From Deltaproteobacteria bacterium (GTDB lineage: Bacteria; Desulfobacterota; Desulfarculia; Desulfarculales; Desulfarculaceae), in assembly GCA_020444165.1 (NCBI GenBank), contig JAHLLK010000027.1, positions 1 through 64,000 on the forward strand: a stretch of DNA of 64,000 nt, given 5' to 3'. A program made the translations under genes and the position numbers. Positions 18,672-27,638 of the stretch are shown here, in pieces. The first letter of the stretch is position 1. Every line of letters begins with the position of its first letter. A model generated the notes under the pieces. The model did no database searches. It saw only the letters and a program-made list of their open reading frames with translations, and was not told the origin of the DNA.

Positions 18672-19493
18672 CTAAGCAGCGGGGAACAAGTGCACGTCTT
18701 GCTGCGGATAGGGGATGTTCACCCCGGCCTGGTCCAGGGCCGCCTTGCTCGCTTCCAACAGCTCGCAGCGCGCGTCCCAGTAGTCGCCCCGGGCCACCCA
18801 GGCCCGCGCCGTGAGGTTCACGCTGGAGTCGGCCAGGTCGGTGACGTACACGGCCGGGGCAGGGTCGGCCAGCACCCGGGAATCGGCCGCGAGCACGCCC
18901 AGGAGCGCCGCCTTGGCCCGGGGCAGGTCATCGCCATAACCCACGCCCACGGCGAGGTCGATGCGCCGCCGGGGATTGGTGCTGTAGTTGATCACTTGAT
19001 CGCCGAAAAGCTTGTTGTTGGGCATCATGACGGCCCGGCCGTCCACCGTGGTGAGGCGGGTGTAGACCAGGGTCATCTCCTCCACCGTGCCCATGGCGCC
19101 GGCGGCCTCGATGAAATCCCCCAGGGTGAAGGGCCGGAAAACCAGGATCAGCACCCCGGCCGCCACGGCCGAGAGCTGGCCTTGCAACGAAAGGGCCACG
19201 GCCAGGCTGGCTGCGCCCAGGGCCGTGATGAGGCTGGTGGTCTGGAAGCCCAGTTGGTTCAAGGCCGCGATGAGCACCACCACCCACAGGGCGTATTTGG
19301 CCAGATTGCCGGTGAAGGAAACCAGGGCCCGATCCAGGCGGGTCTTTGCCAGCATGCGGCCGAAGCCCCGGCCCAGGCCCCGGGAAATCCACCAGCCCAG
19401 GAGCAGGATGACCCCCGCCCCCAGGATCTTGAGCCCGTAAAGGGCCAGCCATTGCATCACCACGTTCACGATTTCCCGCAGGGTTTCCTCCAC
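18672..19493 (-). CDS. Small-conductance mechanosensitive channel (MscS family)
   Basis: A 273-residue inner-membrane channel that opens on hypo-osmotic shock. Three N-terminal helices include the pore helix with the Ala/Gly pattern LGAASLAVALSLQGQLSAVA, followed by LVFRPFTLGDFIE and the beta domain (MPNNKLFGDQVINYS), then the alpha/beta C-terminal cage. The length is that of the E. coli MscS type. It stands alone on the minus strand with about 200 bases to its upstream neighbour. Confidence 0.92.
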   Translation of the reverse strand: MEETLREIVNVVMQWLALYGLKILGAGVILLLGWWISRGLGRGFGRMLAKTRLDRALVSFTGNLAKYALWVVVLIAALNQLGFQTTSLITALGAASLAVALSLQGQLSAVAAGVLILVFRPFTLGDFIEAAGAMGTVEEMTLVYTRLTTVDGRAVMMPNNKLFGDQVINYSTNPRRRIDLAVGVGYGDDLPRAKAALLGVLAADSRVLADPAPAVYVTDLADSSVNLTARAWVARGDYWDARCELLEASKAALDQAGVNIPYPQQDVHLFPAA

Positions 19494-19694
19494 GATGGCC
19501 TTCTCCTGTCCAGGTTGGGGGATGGCGGGCGCGCACCTGCGCCCGCTGGGTCAGCCCTCTGATTCTAGACCGGGCCACGGGGAGGAGTCAAAACCGGGCC
19601 GGGCCGGGGCCTCTGGCGACGGCCCGGCGGCGGGGGTATCTCGCGGACGACCGGAAGAATATCGCGCTTTGGGGAGGCTCCGGGGGCCGAGTCC

Positions 19695-20435
19695 CTACTT
19701 GACCCGCTCCAAGGTGGTGACCCGGCCGTGGCCGGCCAGGGCCTGCCGGCCCAGCGGTCCGGTCTCCGGGGGGGCCACCAGGGGCAGGGCCCTGAGCCGG
19801 GGGGTGACCGCGGCACAGACGCCCACCAGGGAATGGAAGGGCCAGCGGCCCACCAGGGGGCGGGGCCAGAGGGAGGCTCCCGCCCAGGTCAGGGGCACCG
19901 GGCCCAGCACCTCGCGCACCAGGCGCAAGAGGGAGAACAAGGCCAGGGAGTGGCCTTTTTTGAGGGGGTTCTTGGAGCCGGCCAGCCGGAGCCGCCAGCC
20001 ATAGGGCCCCAGGGAGTTGACCGTGACCAGGCAGACCCGGCTGGCCGCCACCCGGGCGGCCTCGGCCAGGACCTGGGCCCGCCGGTCCAACAACTCCAGG
20101 GTGCCCACCATGATAACCGCGTCAAAGGCGTTGTCCTCGTAGGGCAGGTCGTGGGCGTCGCCCAACTCCACCTCGGCCCGGGAGCCCAGCCGGCGGCTGG
20201 CCAGCTTGGCCATGACCGGCCCCGCCTCCAGGCCGTAGGCCAAAAGCCCGCGCTCCACCAGGTGCTCCAGGTGCACGCCCAGGCCGCAGCCCACGTCCAG
20301 GACCCGCCAGCCCGGCCGGTAATCCAACACCCGGTCCACCAGGGCGTTGGAAGCCTCCAGGTAGCGGCGGCCCCAAGTGGTATCCAGCCACGACTCGTAG
20401 AGAGCGGCCTCGGGGGATTCGAAAACACGGTCCAT
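19695..20435 (-). CDS. Class I SAM-dependent methyltransferase (UbiE-like)
   Basis: A 246-residue cytoplasmic methyltransferase. Motif I VLDVGCGLGVHLEHL is at about residue 40, with an acidic motif II in ELGDAHDLPYEDNAFDAVIMVGTLELL, the arrangement of the Methyltransf_11/UbiE group. A C-terminal part of about 100 residues rich in Pro and Leu is less conserved. The ATG at 20435 begins MDRVFESPEAALYESW, a typical family N-terminus; upstream codons are not protein-like. It is monocistronic and its substrate is unknown. Confidence 0.82.
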   Translation of the reverse strand: MDRVFESPEAALYESWLDTTWGRRYLEASNALVDRVLDYRPGWRVLDVGCGLGVHLEHLVERGLLAYGLEAGPVMAKLASRRLGSRAEVELGDAHDLPYEDNAFDAVIMVGTLELLDRRAQVLAEAARVAASRVCLVTVNSLGPYGWRLRLAGSKNPLKKGHSLALFSLLRLVREVLGPVPLTWAGASLWPRPLVGRWPFHSLVGVCAAVTPRLRALPLVAPPETGPLGRQALAGHGRVTTLERVK

Positions 20436-20757
20436 CCCATCAAGATATCCCGGCCGGGCGGAGCGGGCAAGGGGGATCACGCCGGAGCCTGAGAATGCCT
20501 GGTTTCCGGCCGAAAATGGCCTCAAATGACATTTGTTCCCAATGGTGTCGGGGCCTGGATTTGGTTTCGGCCATGTGATAAGGTTTGGAAGCCCAGACAA
20601 ACGGAAGAAGCGGCGGCTGAGGTTCTTCGGAGGAGCCGCGGCCGCCGGACCGCCGGGGTGGTGACAGCCCCGGGGGTGATCCGCTCCGGGCAGGGGTTGC
20701 GGGCCGGTCAGGCCCGTGGCTTTTGCCTGGGGGAGACCAAAAGAAACAGGACAGGAC

Positions 20758-21009
20758 ATGCCCCGCCCATCTCGACGAGCCCATGGGCCCGACCGGTTCC
20801 ACGGAACTTTCAGTTTCGAGGAAGTGACGTCGCACCGTCATTTGGCTTGCGGCCTGTATAACCTCTGCCTGGAGCTGGTGGTGCGCCGGGGCTGGGGAAA
20901 TTTCTCCTGCCAGGGTTGCTCCCTGATGCAGGGCACCTGGGCCCGGGCCGCGACCAACCCCACCGGCGCCACCATTCTGCCGCTGCGGGCGGCGGGCCAG
21001 AGGTCCTAG
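20758..21009 (+). CDS. Small cysteine-containing protein, unknown function
   Basis: An 83-residue protein whose middle looks conserved: HLACGLYNLCLELVVRRGW followed by FSCQGCSLM, a CxxxxxC and CxxC pair that could bind one zinc ion or an Fe-S cluster. The ATG at 20758 follows AGGACAGG. It lies between two minus-strand genes, reading toward phoH. The 320 bases before it, back to the methyltransferase start, hold no other gene I can support. I do not recognise the family by name. Confidence 0.5.
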   Translation: MPRPSRRAHGPDRFHGTFSFEEVTSHRHLACGLYNLCLELVVRRGWGNFSCQGCSLMQGTWARAATNPTGATILPLRAAGQRS

Positions 21010-21062
21010 GAACCGGCCCCCGGCCCGCCCCGGTCCGGCAGCGGCCGTCTTTCTTTCCTCCC

Positions 21063-22430
21063 CTACAACAACCGGGCTCCCAGCTCCGCCACCTCGGAGC
21101 GCTCGCCCTTTTGCAGGGTCACGTGCCCGGCCAGGACGGCGCCCTTCAGCCGCTCCACCAGGATGGTGAAGCCGTTGCTGTCCGCGTCCAGGTAGGGGTG
21201 GTCTATCTGCTCTATATCCCCGGTGAACACGATCTTGGACCGCTCGCCCACCCGGGTGAGCAGGGTCTTGATGGCGTGCGGGGTGCAGTTCTGGGCCTCG
21301 TCCACCAGGATGAACTGGCCGGGAATGGAGCGGCCCCGGATGTAGGTCAGGGCTTCCATCTCCAGCTGCCCGGTGAGGGAGAGGTAATCCTCGGGGTCCA
21401 CCGTGCCGCCCGTGGCGCCCTTGCCCCGGAACAGCCCGGGCTGGCGGGGCTTGGCATAGCCGAACAACAGCTCCAGGTTGTCGTGGATCGGCTGCATCCA
21501 GGGCCGCAGCTTCTCGTCCTTGTCCCCGGGCAAAAAGCCCAGCTCCTGGCCCTCCAGGGGGATCACCGGCCGGGTGACCAGGAGCTTGTGATAGGCTCCC
21601 TCCTCCACCACCAGCTCCAGGCCGGCGGCCAGGGCCAACAGGGTCTTGCCGGTGCCGGCGCCGCCGGCCAGGGTCACCACCTTCACCCGCTCGTCCAAGA
21701 GCAGGTCCAGGGCGAAAAGCTGCTCCTTGTTGCGGGATTTGACCCCAAAGCACTCGGCCCGGCCCTGCAGGGCCAAGGGGGTCAACTGGCCGTCCAGATG
21801 CCGGGCCAGGGCTGAGGAGGATCCGTTGCCCGCGTTCTTGAGCACCACGAACTGGTGGGGGTGCAGGTCCTCCGCGCCGGGCAGCTCGGCCGCGGCCAGG
21901 CATTTTTGGCGGTAGAGCCGGTCCAGGGTGTCCTGGTCCACCGCAAACTCGGCCTGGCCCGGGTAGAGCCGGGCGAAATCCACCTTGTCGTTGTTGAAGT
22001 CCTCGGCGGTCAGGCCCAGCACGTCGGCCTTGAGGCGGAGGTTCAGGTCCTTGGACACCAGGGTCACCTGACTGCCGTTCTGGCGGGCCAGGTTCAGGGC
22101 CACGGCCAGGATGCGGTTGTCCGGTTTGCCGCCGTCCAGGGCGTCCAGGGACAGGGGCAGGTTTTCCAGGCTGCGGTGATTCACCTCGATCTGCAGGGTG
22201 CCGCCACCGGGCAGTTCCACGCCCTGGGCCAACTGGCCCTGCCGCCGGAGCTGATCCAGGTGGCGGGAGACTTCGCGGGCGTTGCGGCCGATCTCGTCCT
22301 GGCGGCGTTTCTGGTTGTCGATCTCCTCGATGACCGCCAGGGGCAGGACCACCCGGTTATCCTGAAAGACAAAGATGGCGCGGGGGTTGTGCAGGAGCAC
22401 GTTGGTGTCCAGGACGTAAGTTTTGGGCAT
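21063..22430 (-). CDS. PhoH-like ATPase with N-terminal PIN domain
   Basis: A 455-residue protein of the PIN-PhoH type. Residues 1 to about 150 are a PIN nuclease domain (YVLDTNVLLHNP, LAVIEEIDNQKR, and acidic residues in DNRILAVAL and SKDLNLRLKA). Residues about 235-455 form a PhoH ATPase with Walker A GGAGTGKTLLAL and Walker B FILVDEAQN, plus FTGDIEQID. Such proteins are RNA-associated NTPases/nucleases, probably in RNA turnover. All key acidic and Walker residues are present. Confidence 0.9.
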   Translation of the reverse strand: MPKTYVLDTNVLLHNPRAIFVFQDNRVVLPLAVIEEIDNQKRRQDEIGRNAREVSRHLDQLRRQGQLAQGVELPGGGTLQIEVNHRSLENLPLSLDALDGGKPDNRILAVALNLARQNGSQVTLVSKDLNLRLKADVLGLTAEDFNNDKVDFARLYPGQAEFAVDQDTLDRLYRQKCLAAAELPGAEDLHPHQFVVLKNAGNGSSSALARHLDGQLTPLALQGRAECFGVKSRNKEQLFALDLLLDERVKVVTLAGGAGTGKTLLALAAGLELVVEEGAYHKLLVTRPVIPLEGQELGFLPGDKDEKLRPWMQPIHDNLELLFGYAKPRQPGLFRGKGATGGTVDPEDYLSLTGQLEMEALTYIRGRSIPGQFILVDEAQNCTPHAIKTLLTRVGERSKIVFTGDIEQIDHPYLDADSNGFTILVERLKGAVLAGHVTLQKGERSEVAELGARLL

Positions 22431-22753
22431 TGACTTGTCTCCTGGTGGGAAAAGCCAAGGCCGGGTCCGGTCGGCGGCGACCAGGAACCCGGCCTGGGGT
22501 GGGGTCCGGCGGAGACGGGGCTGCCCCCGCCGGTGAGGGGGACCATACTCTAGGTGCAGGGGGCACTCTCATACCCATCAGTGTAGCACGGAGCAGCGGG
22601 TCTTTTGTTAATTCTTTGCGACAGTTGGGGCATATTATCCGCAAGGGGTGGCCAGCCCTGGGATACTCGGCAGGTTCACTGGAAGGGTCAGGCGGCTCCC
22701 GCCGGGGGTGGCGGAAGCGGCCCTCCGGCCGGGGCCGGCCGGCCCCGGAGCGG

Positions 22754-22960
22754 CTATTTCCGCCTTGGCGCCAGTTCGCAGCGGCAGCCCTGGTGGGGAA
22801 TCAGGGCCGCCAATTGATCCAGTTCCGCCTTGGGGAAGGTGCGGCCCTCCTGCGCCCGGCGCCAGGGGCAGACCAGCTGGTCGCCCCGGGTGGACCAGGT
22901 GAGCCCGGCCAGCCCGCCCCGGCCGCGGCGCGGTGAGACTGGCCTTCCTGGCGGGACCCC
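22754..22960 (-). other. Possible small ORF without a clear start
   Basis: In the 545-base gap between phoH and the lipoprotein gene, one minus-strand frame reads GLTWSTRGDQLVCPWRRA and ends HQGCRCELAPRRK. This looks more protein-like than its surroundings and includes three Cys. The frame is open only back to a TAA at 22961-22963 and contains no ATG, GTG or TTG upstream of that segment, so it may be a gene remnant, use a CTG start, or not be coding. The rest of the gap shows nothing else. Confidence 0.25.
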
Positions 22961-22976
22961 TTACGAAACCAGGTGC

Positions 22977-24074
22977 TCAGGGTTTGGGCGCCCCCGGTTG
23001 GGGCTTGCCGCCCGGGCCTGCCGGCCGCGCGGGCTTGGGGGGCTTGGCCGCCGCTGGAGCCGCGGCCGCCTCGGTTTTGGGAGCGGCCGGAGAGGGCATG
23101 GGGGCCACCGTCAATTTGGACTGGGCGAAGAATTTCTCCGCGTCGGTCCGGCCGGCGCCATAGGCGATCATCTGGGCCGCGGTGGCCGAAAGGCGCACCT
23201 TGAGGTTCTCGGGGGCGGCCATGGTGTCGGCGGGGTTGGGCTGTTCCCCAAGGAAGGCCAGGGTCAGGCGGTCGATGCCGGGCAGGGGCAGGAGGTCCTT
23301 GCCCGCGGCCACGGCCACGGGCAGGGCCGCGCCCACCACCATGCGGGCGTACAGGGGCCCGTAGGCCAAGCCGCCCCAGGCGGCCTTGACCCAGCGGAGG
23401 CGGAGCGTCAACTCCTTACCCCGCCGCCCAAAGGCGGGATAGGAGAACTCCACCCCCAGGAAGGGGGCCACCTGGCGATATTTCTCAAAAAACTTGAAGC
23501 ACTTGTCCCGGATCTCCGCCGAGCCTTTGACCCCGGCCAACTCCCCGGAAAACAACTCGGCGGGTTTATGCAACACCGCCACTTCCACCAGTTCGGGCAG
23601 ATAGGCGTTGCGGGCCAGGCTGGCCAGTTCCTTGGAGAAGAGGAGGTGGGAGCGGTCCTGGCTGCTCAGGGAGCCAAAGGCGGGCAGGTAGCCCGGGAAA
23701 TCCACCTGATAGGCCAGGGCGGTGCGATAGAGCTTCACCCGGTCCCGGGCGCCGGTGCCCACGGACTCCTCGGTCACCTCCGGCTGCCACACCAGCTTCA
23801 CCTCGCCGGCCTGGTTGGTGATCTGGACCCCGGCCCGCGTGGGCTGCCCCTGCCGGGGAAGGAGGGTGATCTTGGCCCCGGACAGGGGGCGGTCGGTGCT
23901 GGAGAGGACCCGGAAAGTGAGGTTCTGCTCGGCCCGCATGGCCGGCAGGGGTTGGGGCGCTTCCACCGGCGGCGCGCTGGCGCAGGCCGCCGCAACACCG
24001 GCCACGGCCAGGAAAAAGACGCGCAGGACCGCCTTCCGGAGCGGGGCTCCGGAGCCGACCACGGGGAATTTCAT
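22977..24074 (-). CDS. Predicted lipoprotein, unknown function
   Basis: A 365-residue protein with a signal sequence ending in the lipobox VAGVAAAC (Cys at about residue 31). Residues 50-130 resemble a beta-sandwich (FRVLSSTDRPLSGAKITL, then a Thr/Gly-rich stretch), a mixed alpha/beta centre follows, and the last 50 residues are Pro/Ala-rich (low complexity). Likely anchored in the outer or inner membrane, facing the periplasm. It starts two bases after the stop of the gene at 24077, so the two form an operon. I do not recognise the family. Confidence 0.75.
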   Translation of the reverse strand: MKFPVVGSGAPLRKAVLRVFFLAVAGVAAACASAPPVEAPQPLPAMRAEQNLTFRVLSSTDRPLSGAKITLLPRQGQPTRAGVQITNQAGEVKLVWQPEVTEESVGTGARDRVKLYRTALAYQVDFPGYLPAFGSLSSQDRSHLLFSKELASLARNAYLPELVEVAVLHKPAELFSGELAGVKGSAEIRDKCFKFFEKYRQVAPFLGVEFSYPAFGRRGKELTLRLRWVKAAWGGLAYGPLYARMVVGAALPVAVAAGKDLLPLPGIDRLTLAFLGEQPNPADTMAAPENLKVRLSATAAQMIAYGAGRTDAEKFFAQSKLTVAPMPSPAAPKTEAAAAPAAAKPPKPARPAGPGGKPQPGAPKP

Positions 24075-24076
24075 GC

Positions 24077-24496
24077 TCAGGCCTCCGCGGGGACTGCCGT
24101 TTTAGCTTGCTTCAACAGCCTCTTGACGTTCTTGAGGCCGCGATGGTCCTTTTCCTTCTGGGAGACCCACTCCAACTCCAACAGGAAGTTGGAACCGGCG
24201 GGCCCGTACAGGAGATCGTAGCACACGATGCTGCCCAAAAGGCTGCGCCCGTCCGCCACCTGGGAGCTGTCGTCGGGGAAGCGCACCTCAGCCAGTTTGG
24301 GGGTGATATTGTGCACGTCCATGACCACGTGCACCCCGTCGATGAACGCGGCGTCGAGATAAAGCAGGGCTCCTTTGTGGTTCAATCTCCCCAATCCCGC
24401 ACTGACCGTGGAGGTTAGAGGACTATGGTCATTGGCCTTCAGGATGGTCAACGCGACGCGAGGCAGATTGCTGGTATCCATACTTTTACGCGCCAT
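24077..24496 (-). CDS. Hypothetical protein, possibly PilZ-like
   Basis: A 139-residue cytoplasmic protein without signal or membrane segments. The predicted start (ATG after GGGAGGAAG) gives MARKSMDTSNLPRVALTIL. The pattern of alternating beta strands (ALLYLDAAFIDGVHVVMDV, FLLELEWVSQ) and a small Ser/Gly region vaguely recalls PilZ domains, but the RxxxR and DxSxxG motifs are absent, so this is weak. It is co-transcribed with the downstream lipoprotein. Confidence 0.65.
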   Translation of the reverse strand: MARKSMDTSNLPRVALTILKANDHSPLTSTVSAGLGRLNHKGALLYLDAAFIDGVHVVMDVHNITPKLAEVRFPDDSSQVADGRSLLGSIVCYDLLYGPAGSNFLLELEWVSQKEKDHRGLKNVKRLLKQAKTAVPAEA

Positions 24497-24631
24497 TGGC
24501 ACTTCCTCCCTATTGATTTCATTATGGTGCCCCCCGGGGGGGCCGTCAAGAAAATGGAACCGCCTCCGGAGCGCCGGGTAGCCATTTGACCGGAATTCCA
24601 AAGGATTATCCTGCGAGGCATCGCGGCTGCA

Positions 24632-24660
24632 TTGACTTGGGACCCGGGGCGTGCTAACTT
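24632..24660 (+). promoter_or_regulatory. Sigma-70-type promoter for ppiD
   Basis: TTGACT and TAACTT separated by 17 bases, about 100 bases before the ppiD start, in the gap between divergent genes. Confidence 0.5.
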
Positions 24661-24758
24661 TTAGCCCCGATTGTCAGGAGAATTCCGAAACAGGTTTCGC
24701 AAGGCTTTTCATCCGCTTACCAGGCCGGCGGCTGCGCTCGGCGGAAAGATTTTGGGCC

Positions 24759-26717
24759 ATGCTTCAATTGATGCGTAAGCACGCGGGCAGTTGGATCATC
24801 AAAATTCTCTTGGGAGCCATCGCCTTGGCTTTCGCCCTGTCCTGGGGCGTATCCAACTACGACGAACGGCCGCTCCGGCTGGCCATGAAGATCAACGGCG
24901 AGGCCGTGCCCCAGTCGGACGTGGACCAGGTGCAGACCCGCCTGGTGGAGCAAGCCCGCGAACAGTTCGGACCTAATTACGACCAGATAGCGCCCATGCT
25001 CAACCTGGGGCAGCGCGCCAAGGACACCGTGGCCGAGCGGGTGCTGTTGAATCAGGCTGCCCAGGACATGGGCCTGACCGTGTCCGACGCCGAGATCCGG
25101 GCCAAGCTCATGAGCATGCCGGCCTTCCAGGAAAATGGCGCCTTCAACCTGCGCCGCTACGAGGCCATCCTGGCCGCCAACCGCCTGGGCCCCGAGGAGT
25201 TCGAGGCTTCGCTCCGGGGGCAGTTGATGCTGGAGAAGCTCTCGGCCCTGGTGGCCGGCGGCGCCCAGGTCACTCCCCTGGAGGTGGACCAAGCCCTTTT
25301 GGCCCAGCTCTCCCAGATCAAGGCCGCCTATTTGATCATCAAGCCCGATGAATTCAAGGACCAGGTGAAGCTGGACGAGGGCGAGTACGAGAAGTACTAC
25401 AAGGATGACCAGAAACTGTTCATGAACCCCGAGTCCCTGGTGGTGAACTATCTGCTGTTCCCCTGGGCCGATTACCGGGACCAGGCCCAGGTGAGCGATG
25501 ACGACGTCAAGGAGGCCTACGAGGAGGCCCGGAGCAAGTACGCCAAGCCCGAGGAGGTGCGGGCCCGCCACATCCTCCTGAAGCTTTCCCCGGACGCCAC
25601 TCCCGAACAGGTGAAAGCCGCCGAGACCAAGGCCAAGGAACTTTTGGCCCTGTTGCAGGCCGGGGCCGACTTCGCCACCCTGGCCAAGGAAAAATCCCAA
25701 GGCCCCTCCGCGCCTCAGGGCGGCGACCTGGGCTACTTCAAGCGCGGCGACATGGTGGCTCCCTTTGAGAAGGCCGCCTTTGCCATGAAGACCGGCGAGA
25801 TGAAGATCATCCAAAGCCCCTTTGGCATCCATATCATCAAGGTGGAAGACCACCGGCCCGCTCGGGTGGTGCCCCTGGAGGAAGTGGAAGGCGAAATCCG
25901 GCAGGGCCTGGTGGAAAAGCAGGCCAAGGAGCTGGCCCAGGCCGCGGCCGAGCGGGCCTTTGATCGCCTGGCCCAGGGCGGGGACCCGGCCAAGTTGGCC
26001 CGGGAGCTGAAGAAGGATCTCAAGACCTCCGAAAGCCTGACCTCGGGCCAGACCCCCGCGGGACTGCCCGGACTCAACGGGGTGTTCCGCCTGGCCGAGG
26101 GCCTGCACCCCGGACAGCCGGTGCCGGCCACGCCTTACGCCCAGGGCAGCGTGGTCATGCTCATCAAGAGCCGCCAGGCGGCCAACCCCAAACCCCTGGC
26201 CGAGGTGAAGGACCAGATCAAGGTGATGCTCACCGACCAGAAAGCCGCCCAATTGGCCCAGGAAAAGGCGCGGGAGATCATCGCCTCCCTGCAAGGCAAA
26301 CCCGCGCCGGCTCAGGGCCTGGCCGAAATGCCGGGGGCCGTCACCACCGGCTGGTTGAAGCCCGACGCGGACATCCCCGAATTGCCCGGTTCCCGGACCC
26401 TGGTGCAGGCGTTGTTCCTGGTGCCGGGCGGGGTGGGGCTGGTGGCCGAGCCGCAGGTCCAGGGCCGGGAGTTCGCGGTGGCCGGCGTGCTGGAGCGCCA
26501 GGCCCCCGACGCCAAGGCCATGGAGGAGGCCAAGGCCGCCACCCAGGAGCGCCTCCTGGCCGCCAAGCAGCAGGGGATATTGCAGGGCTTCCTGGAAGAC
26601 CTCCGGAGCCGGGCCGAGATCCTGGTCCCCGTGCAGGTCACCCGCCAGGGCTGGCGCCTGCCGGGCTGCCAGGGCGGCACCGAGACCACCTGGGTGAAGG
26701 AAGGGCAGGCCCAGTGA
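24759..26717 (+). CDS. ppiD: PpiD-like peptidyl-prolyl isomerase/periplasmic chaperone
   Basis: A 652-residue protein anchored by one N-terminal helix (IIKILLGAIALAFALSWGV) with the rest in the periplasm. A SurA-N type domain (VNGEAVPQSDVDQ-like start at about residue 50) is followed by a parvulin domain at about 265-370 with EEVRARHILLKL, DLGYFKRGDMVAPFEKAAF and SPFGIHIIKVED. It helps fold exported and outer-membrane proteins. The start at 24759 is preceded by GGAAAG; an in-frame ATG 12 bases later is possible. It overlaps trmO by GTGA, giving translational coupling. Confidence 0.9.
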   Translation: MLQLMRKHAGSWIIKILLGAIALAFALSWGVSNYDERPLRLAMKINGEAVPQSDVDQVQTRLVEQAREQFGPNYDQIAPMLNLGQRAKDTVAERVLLNQAAQDMGLTVSDAEIRAKLMSMPAFQENGAFNLRRYEAILAANRLGPEEFEASLRGQLMLEKLSALVAGGAQVTPLEVDQALLAQLSQIKAAYLIIKPDEFKDQVKLDEGEYEKYYKDDQKLFMNPESLVVNYLLFPWADYRDQAQVSDDDVKEAYEEARSKYAKPEEVRARHILLKLSPDATPEQVKAAETKAKELLALLQAGADFATLAKEKSQGPSAPQGGDLGYFKRGDMVAPFEKAAFAMKTGEMKIIQSPFGIHIIKVEDHRPARVVPLEEVEGEIRQGLVEKQAKELAQAAAERAFDRLAQGGDPAKLARELKKDLKTSESLTSGQTPAGLPGLNGVFRLAEGLHPGQPVPATPYAQGSVVMLIKSRQAANPKPLAEVKDQIKVMLTDQKAAQLAQEKAREIIASLQGKPAPAQGLAEMPGAVTTGWLKPDADIPELPGSRTLVQALFLVPGGVGLVAEPQVQGREFAVAGVLERQAPDAKAMEEAKAATQERLLAAKQQGILQGFLEDLRSRAEILVPVQVTRQGWRLPGCQGGTETTWVKEGQAQ

Positions 26718-27160
26718 GCCCGGCGGAAACCACCCCCCTCCGGACCCTCTGCCTGGAACCCATAGGTTGGGTGCATTCCGGCCTCAACGGCCGGGGCCAG
26801 GCCCCTCACCAGGGGCCGGAGGCCGGGCTCCTGTCCGATATCGAGGTGGACCCCCGCTGGGCCGACGGGCTGACCGGGCTCTCCCCCGGCCAGGATTTGT
26901 GGGTGGTGGGGTATCTGGATCAGGCCGGGACCCCCGAGGTCCTGGTGCATCCCCGCCGCGACCCCAACCGGCCGGTGACCGGGATCTTCAACACCCGGGC
27001 TCCCCTGCGGCCCTGCCCCATTTCCCTGACCCTGGTGCGCCTGGAGGCGGTGAACGGCCTCCGCCTCACCGTGCGGGGGCTGGAGCTTTTGGACGGCACC
27101 CCGGTGCTGGACCTGAAACCCTGGCTGCCCGGGGTGGACGAGCCTCTATCAGGGAGTTGA
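26714..27160 (+). CDS. trmO: TsaA/TrmO-type tRNA (t6A37) methyltransferase
   Basis: A 148-residue protein of the UPF0066/TsaA fold, which N6-methylates threonylcarbamoyladenosine at position 37 of certain tRNAs with SAM. The signature GIFNTRAPLRPCPISLTLVRL is present (spanning about residues 92-112), followed by GLELLDGTPVLDLKPW; the N-terminus has PIGWVHSG. GTG start overlaps the ppiD stop. The last residues and stop codon fall inside mobile element M4, which begins at 27154, so the original C-terminus was probably replaced; the catalytic core is intact. Confidence 0.88.
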   Translation: MSPAETTPLRTLCLEPIGWVHSGLNGRGQAPHQGPEAGLLSDIEVDPRWADGLTGLSPGQDLWVVGYLDQAGTPEVLVHPRRDPNRPVTGIFNTRAPLRPCPISLTLVRLEAVNGLRLTVRGLELLDGTPVLDLKPWLPGVDEPLSGS

Positions 27161-27345
27161 AAAAGTCCGTCCGTGGCCTTTTTCAACCAAATTTGGCCAA
27201 AGCGCGGCTCCACCCCGGCATGCGAAGCTTGCCGGGGGCTCGGGTTTTGCCAAACTTGACAAATTGCTTGCTTTTGCAAAGCCGCGCAATCTGGCGCACC
27301 GTCCCCGGCGCGCCTGGCAGGCGGCTTTTCAACCGCCTGCCACCG
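27154..27345 (+). mobile_element. Degenerate small mobile element, copy M4
   Basis: A diverged and probably right-truncated member of the M family. It starts GAG at 27154 and has the same architecture: first hairpin GTTGAAAAAG with CTTTTTCAAC, a GCTCCACCCCGGCATGCG-containing middle and CGGGTTTTGCCAAAC, aligning with 11914-11972 of M3. The recognisable part fades after about 27322; a 9-bp hairpin (GGCAGGCGG/CCGCCTGCC, 27316-27341) follows. It supplies the stop codon of trmO and may end its transcription. Confidence 0.6.
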
Positions 27346-27353
27346 AGGGAAGC

Positions 27354-27638
27354 ATGAGCCAGCCACTGGATCATTACGACGCCGTAGGGCATTTCTGGTG
27401 CCCCATGCTGGGCCAGCCCCTCCACTTCGGCTATTGCCGGCGGGCGGCCGAGGGCCGGCCCTGCCCCAAGATCATCGATTGCTACACCCCCCATTTCGCC
27501 GTGGAGGAGTTCCTCCTGGCCCATTTCGGGCCCGAGGAGCTGGCCCGCATCCTGGCTCCGCCCAAGAGCCGCCTGGAACGGGTGGCCGAGGCCCTGGCCC
27601 AGGCCGAAGCGGTGCGCCCAGGCAAGGAGGAATCATGA
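27354..27638 (+). CDS. Small conserved cysteine-containing protein
   Basis: A 94-residue soluble protein with two paired cysteines near the N-terminus (FWCPMLGQPLHFGYCRR, then CPKIIDCY), a likely zinc or Fe-S site. A charged helical region follows. ATG after GAGGGA. The stop overlaps the start of the next gene (ATGA), so it is in the same operon as the MBL hydrolase. No family name recognised; similar short Cys proteins are common in sulfate reducers. Confidence 0.7.
   Translation: MSQPLDHYDAVGHFWCPMLGQPLHFGYCRRAAEGRPCPKIIDCYTPHFAVEEFLLAHFGPEELARILAPPKSRLERVAEALAQAEAVRPGKEES

Noticed and set aside
22430..22936. 168-residue plus-strand open frame beside phoH
   Set aside because: Arg/Gly/Pro-rich with no protein-like pattern; the opposite strand holds a slightly better but startless frame, reported with low confidence.
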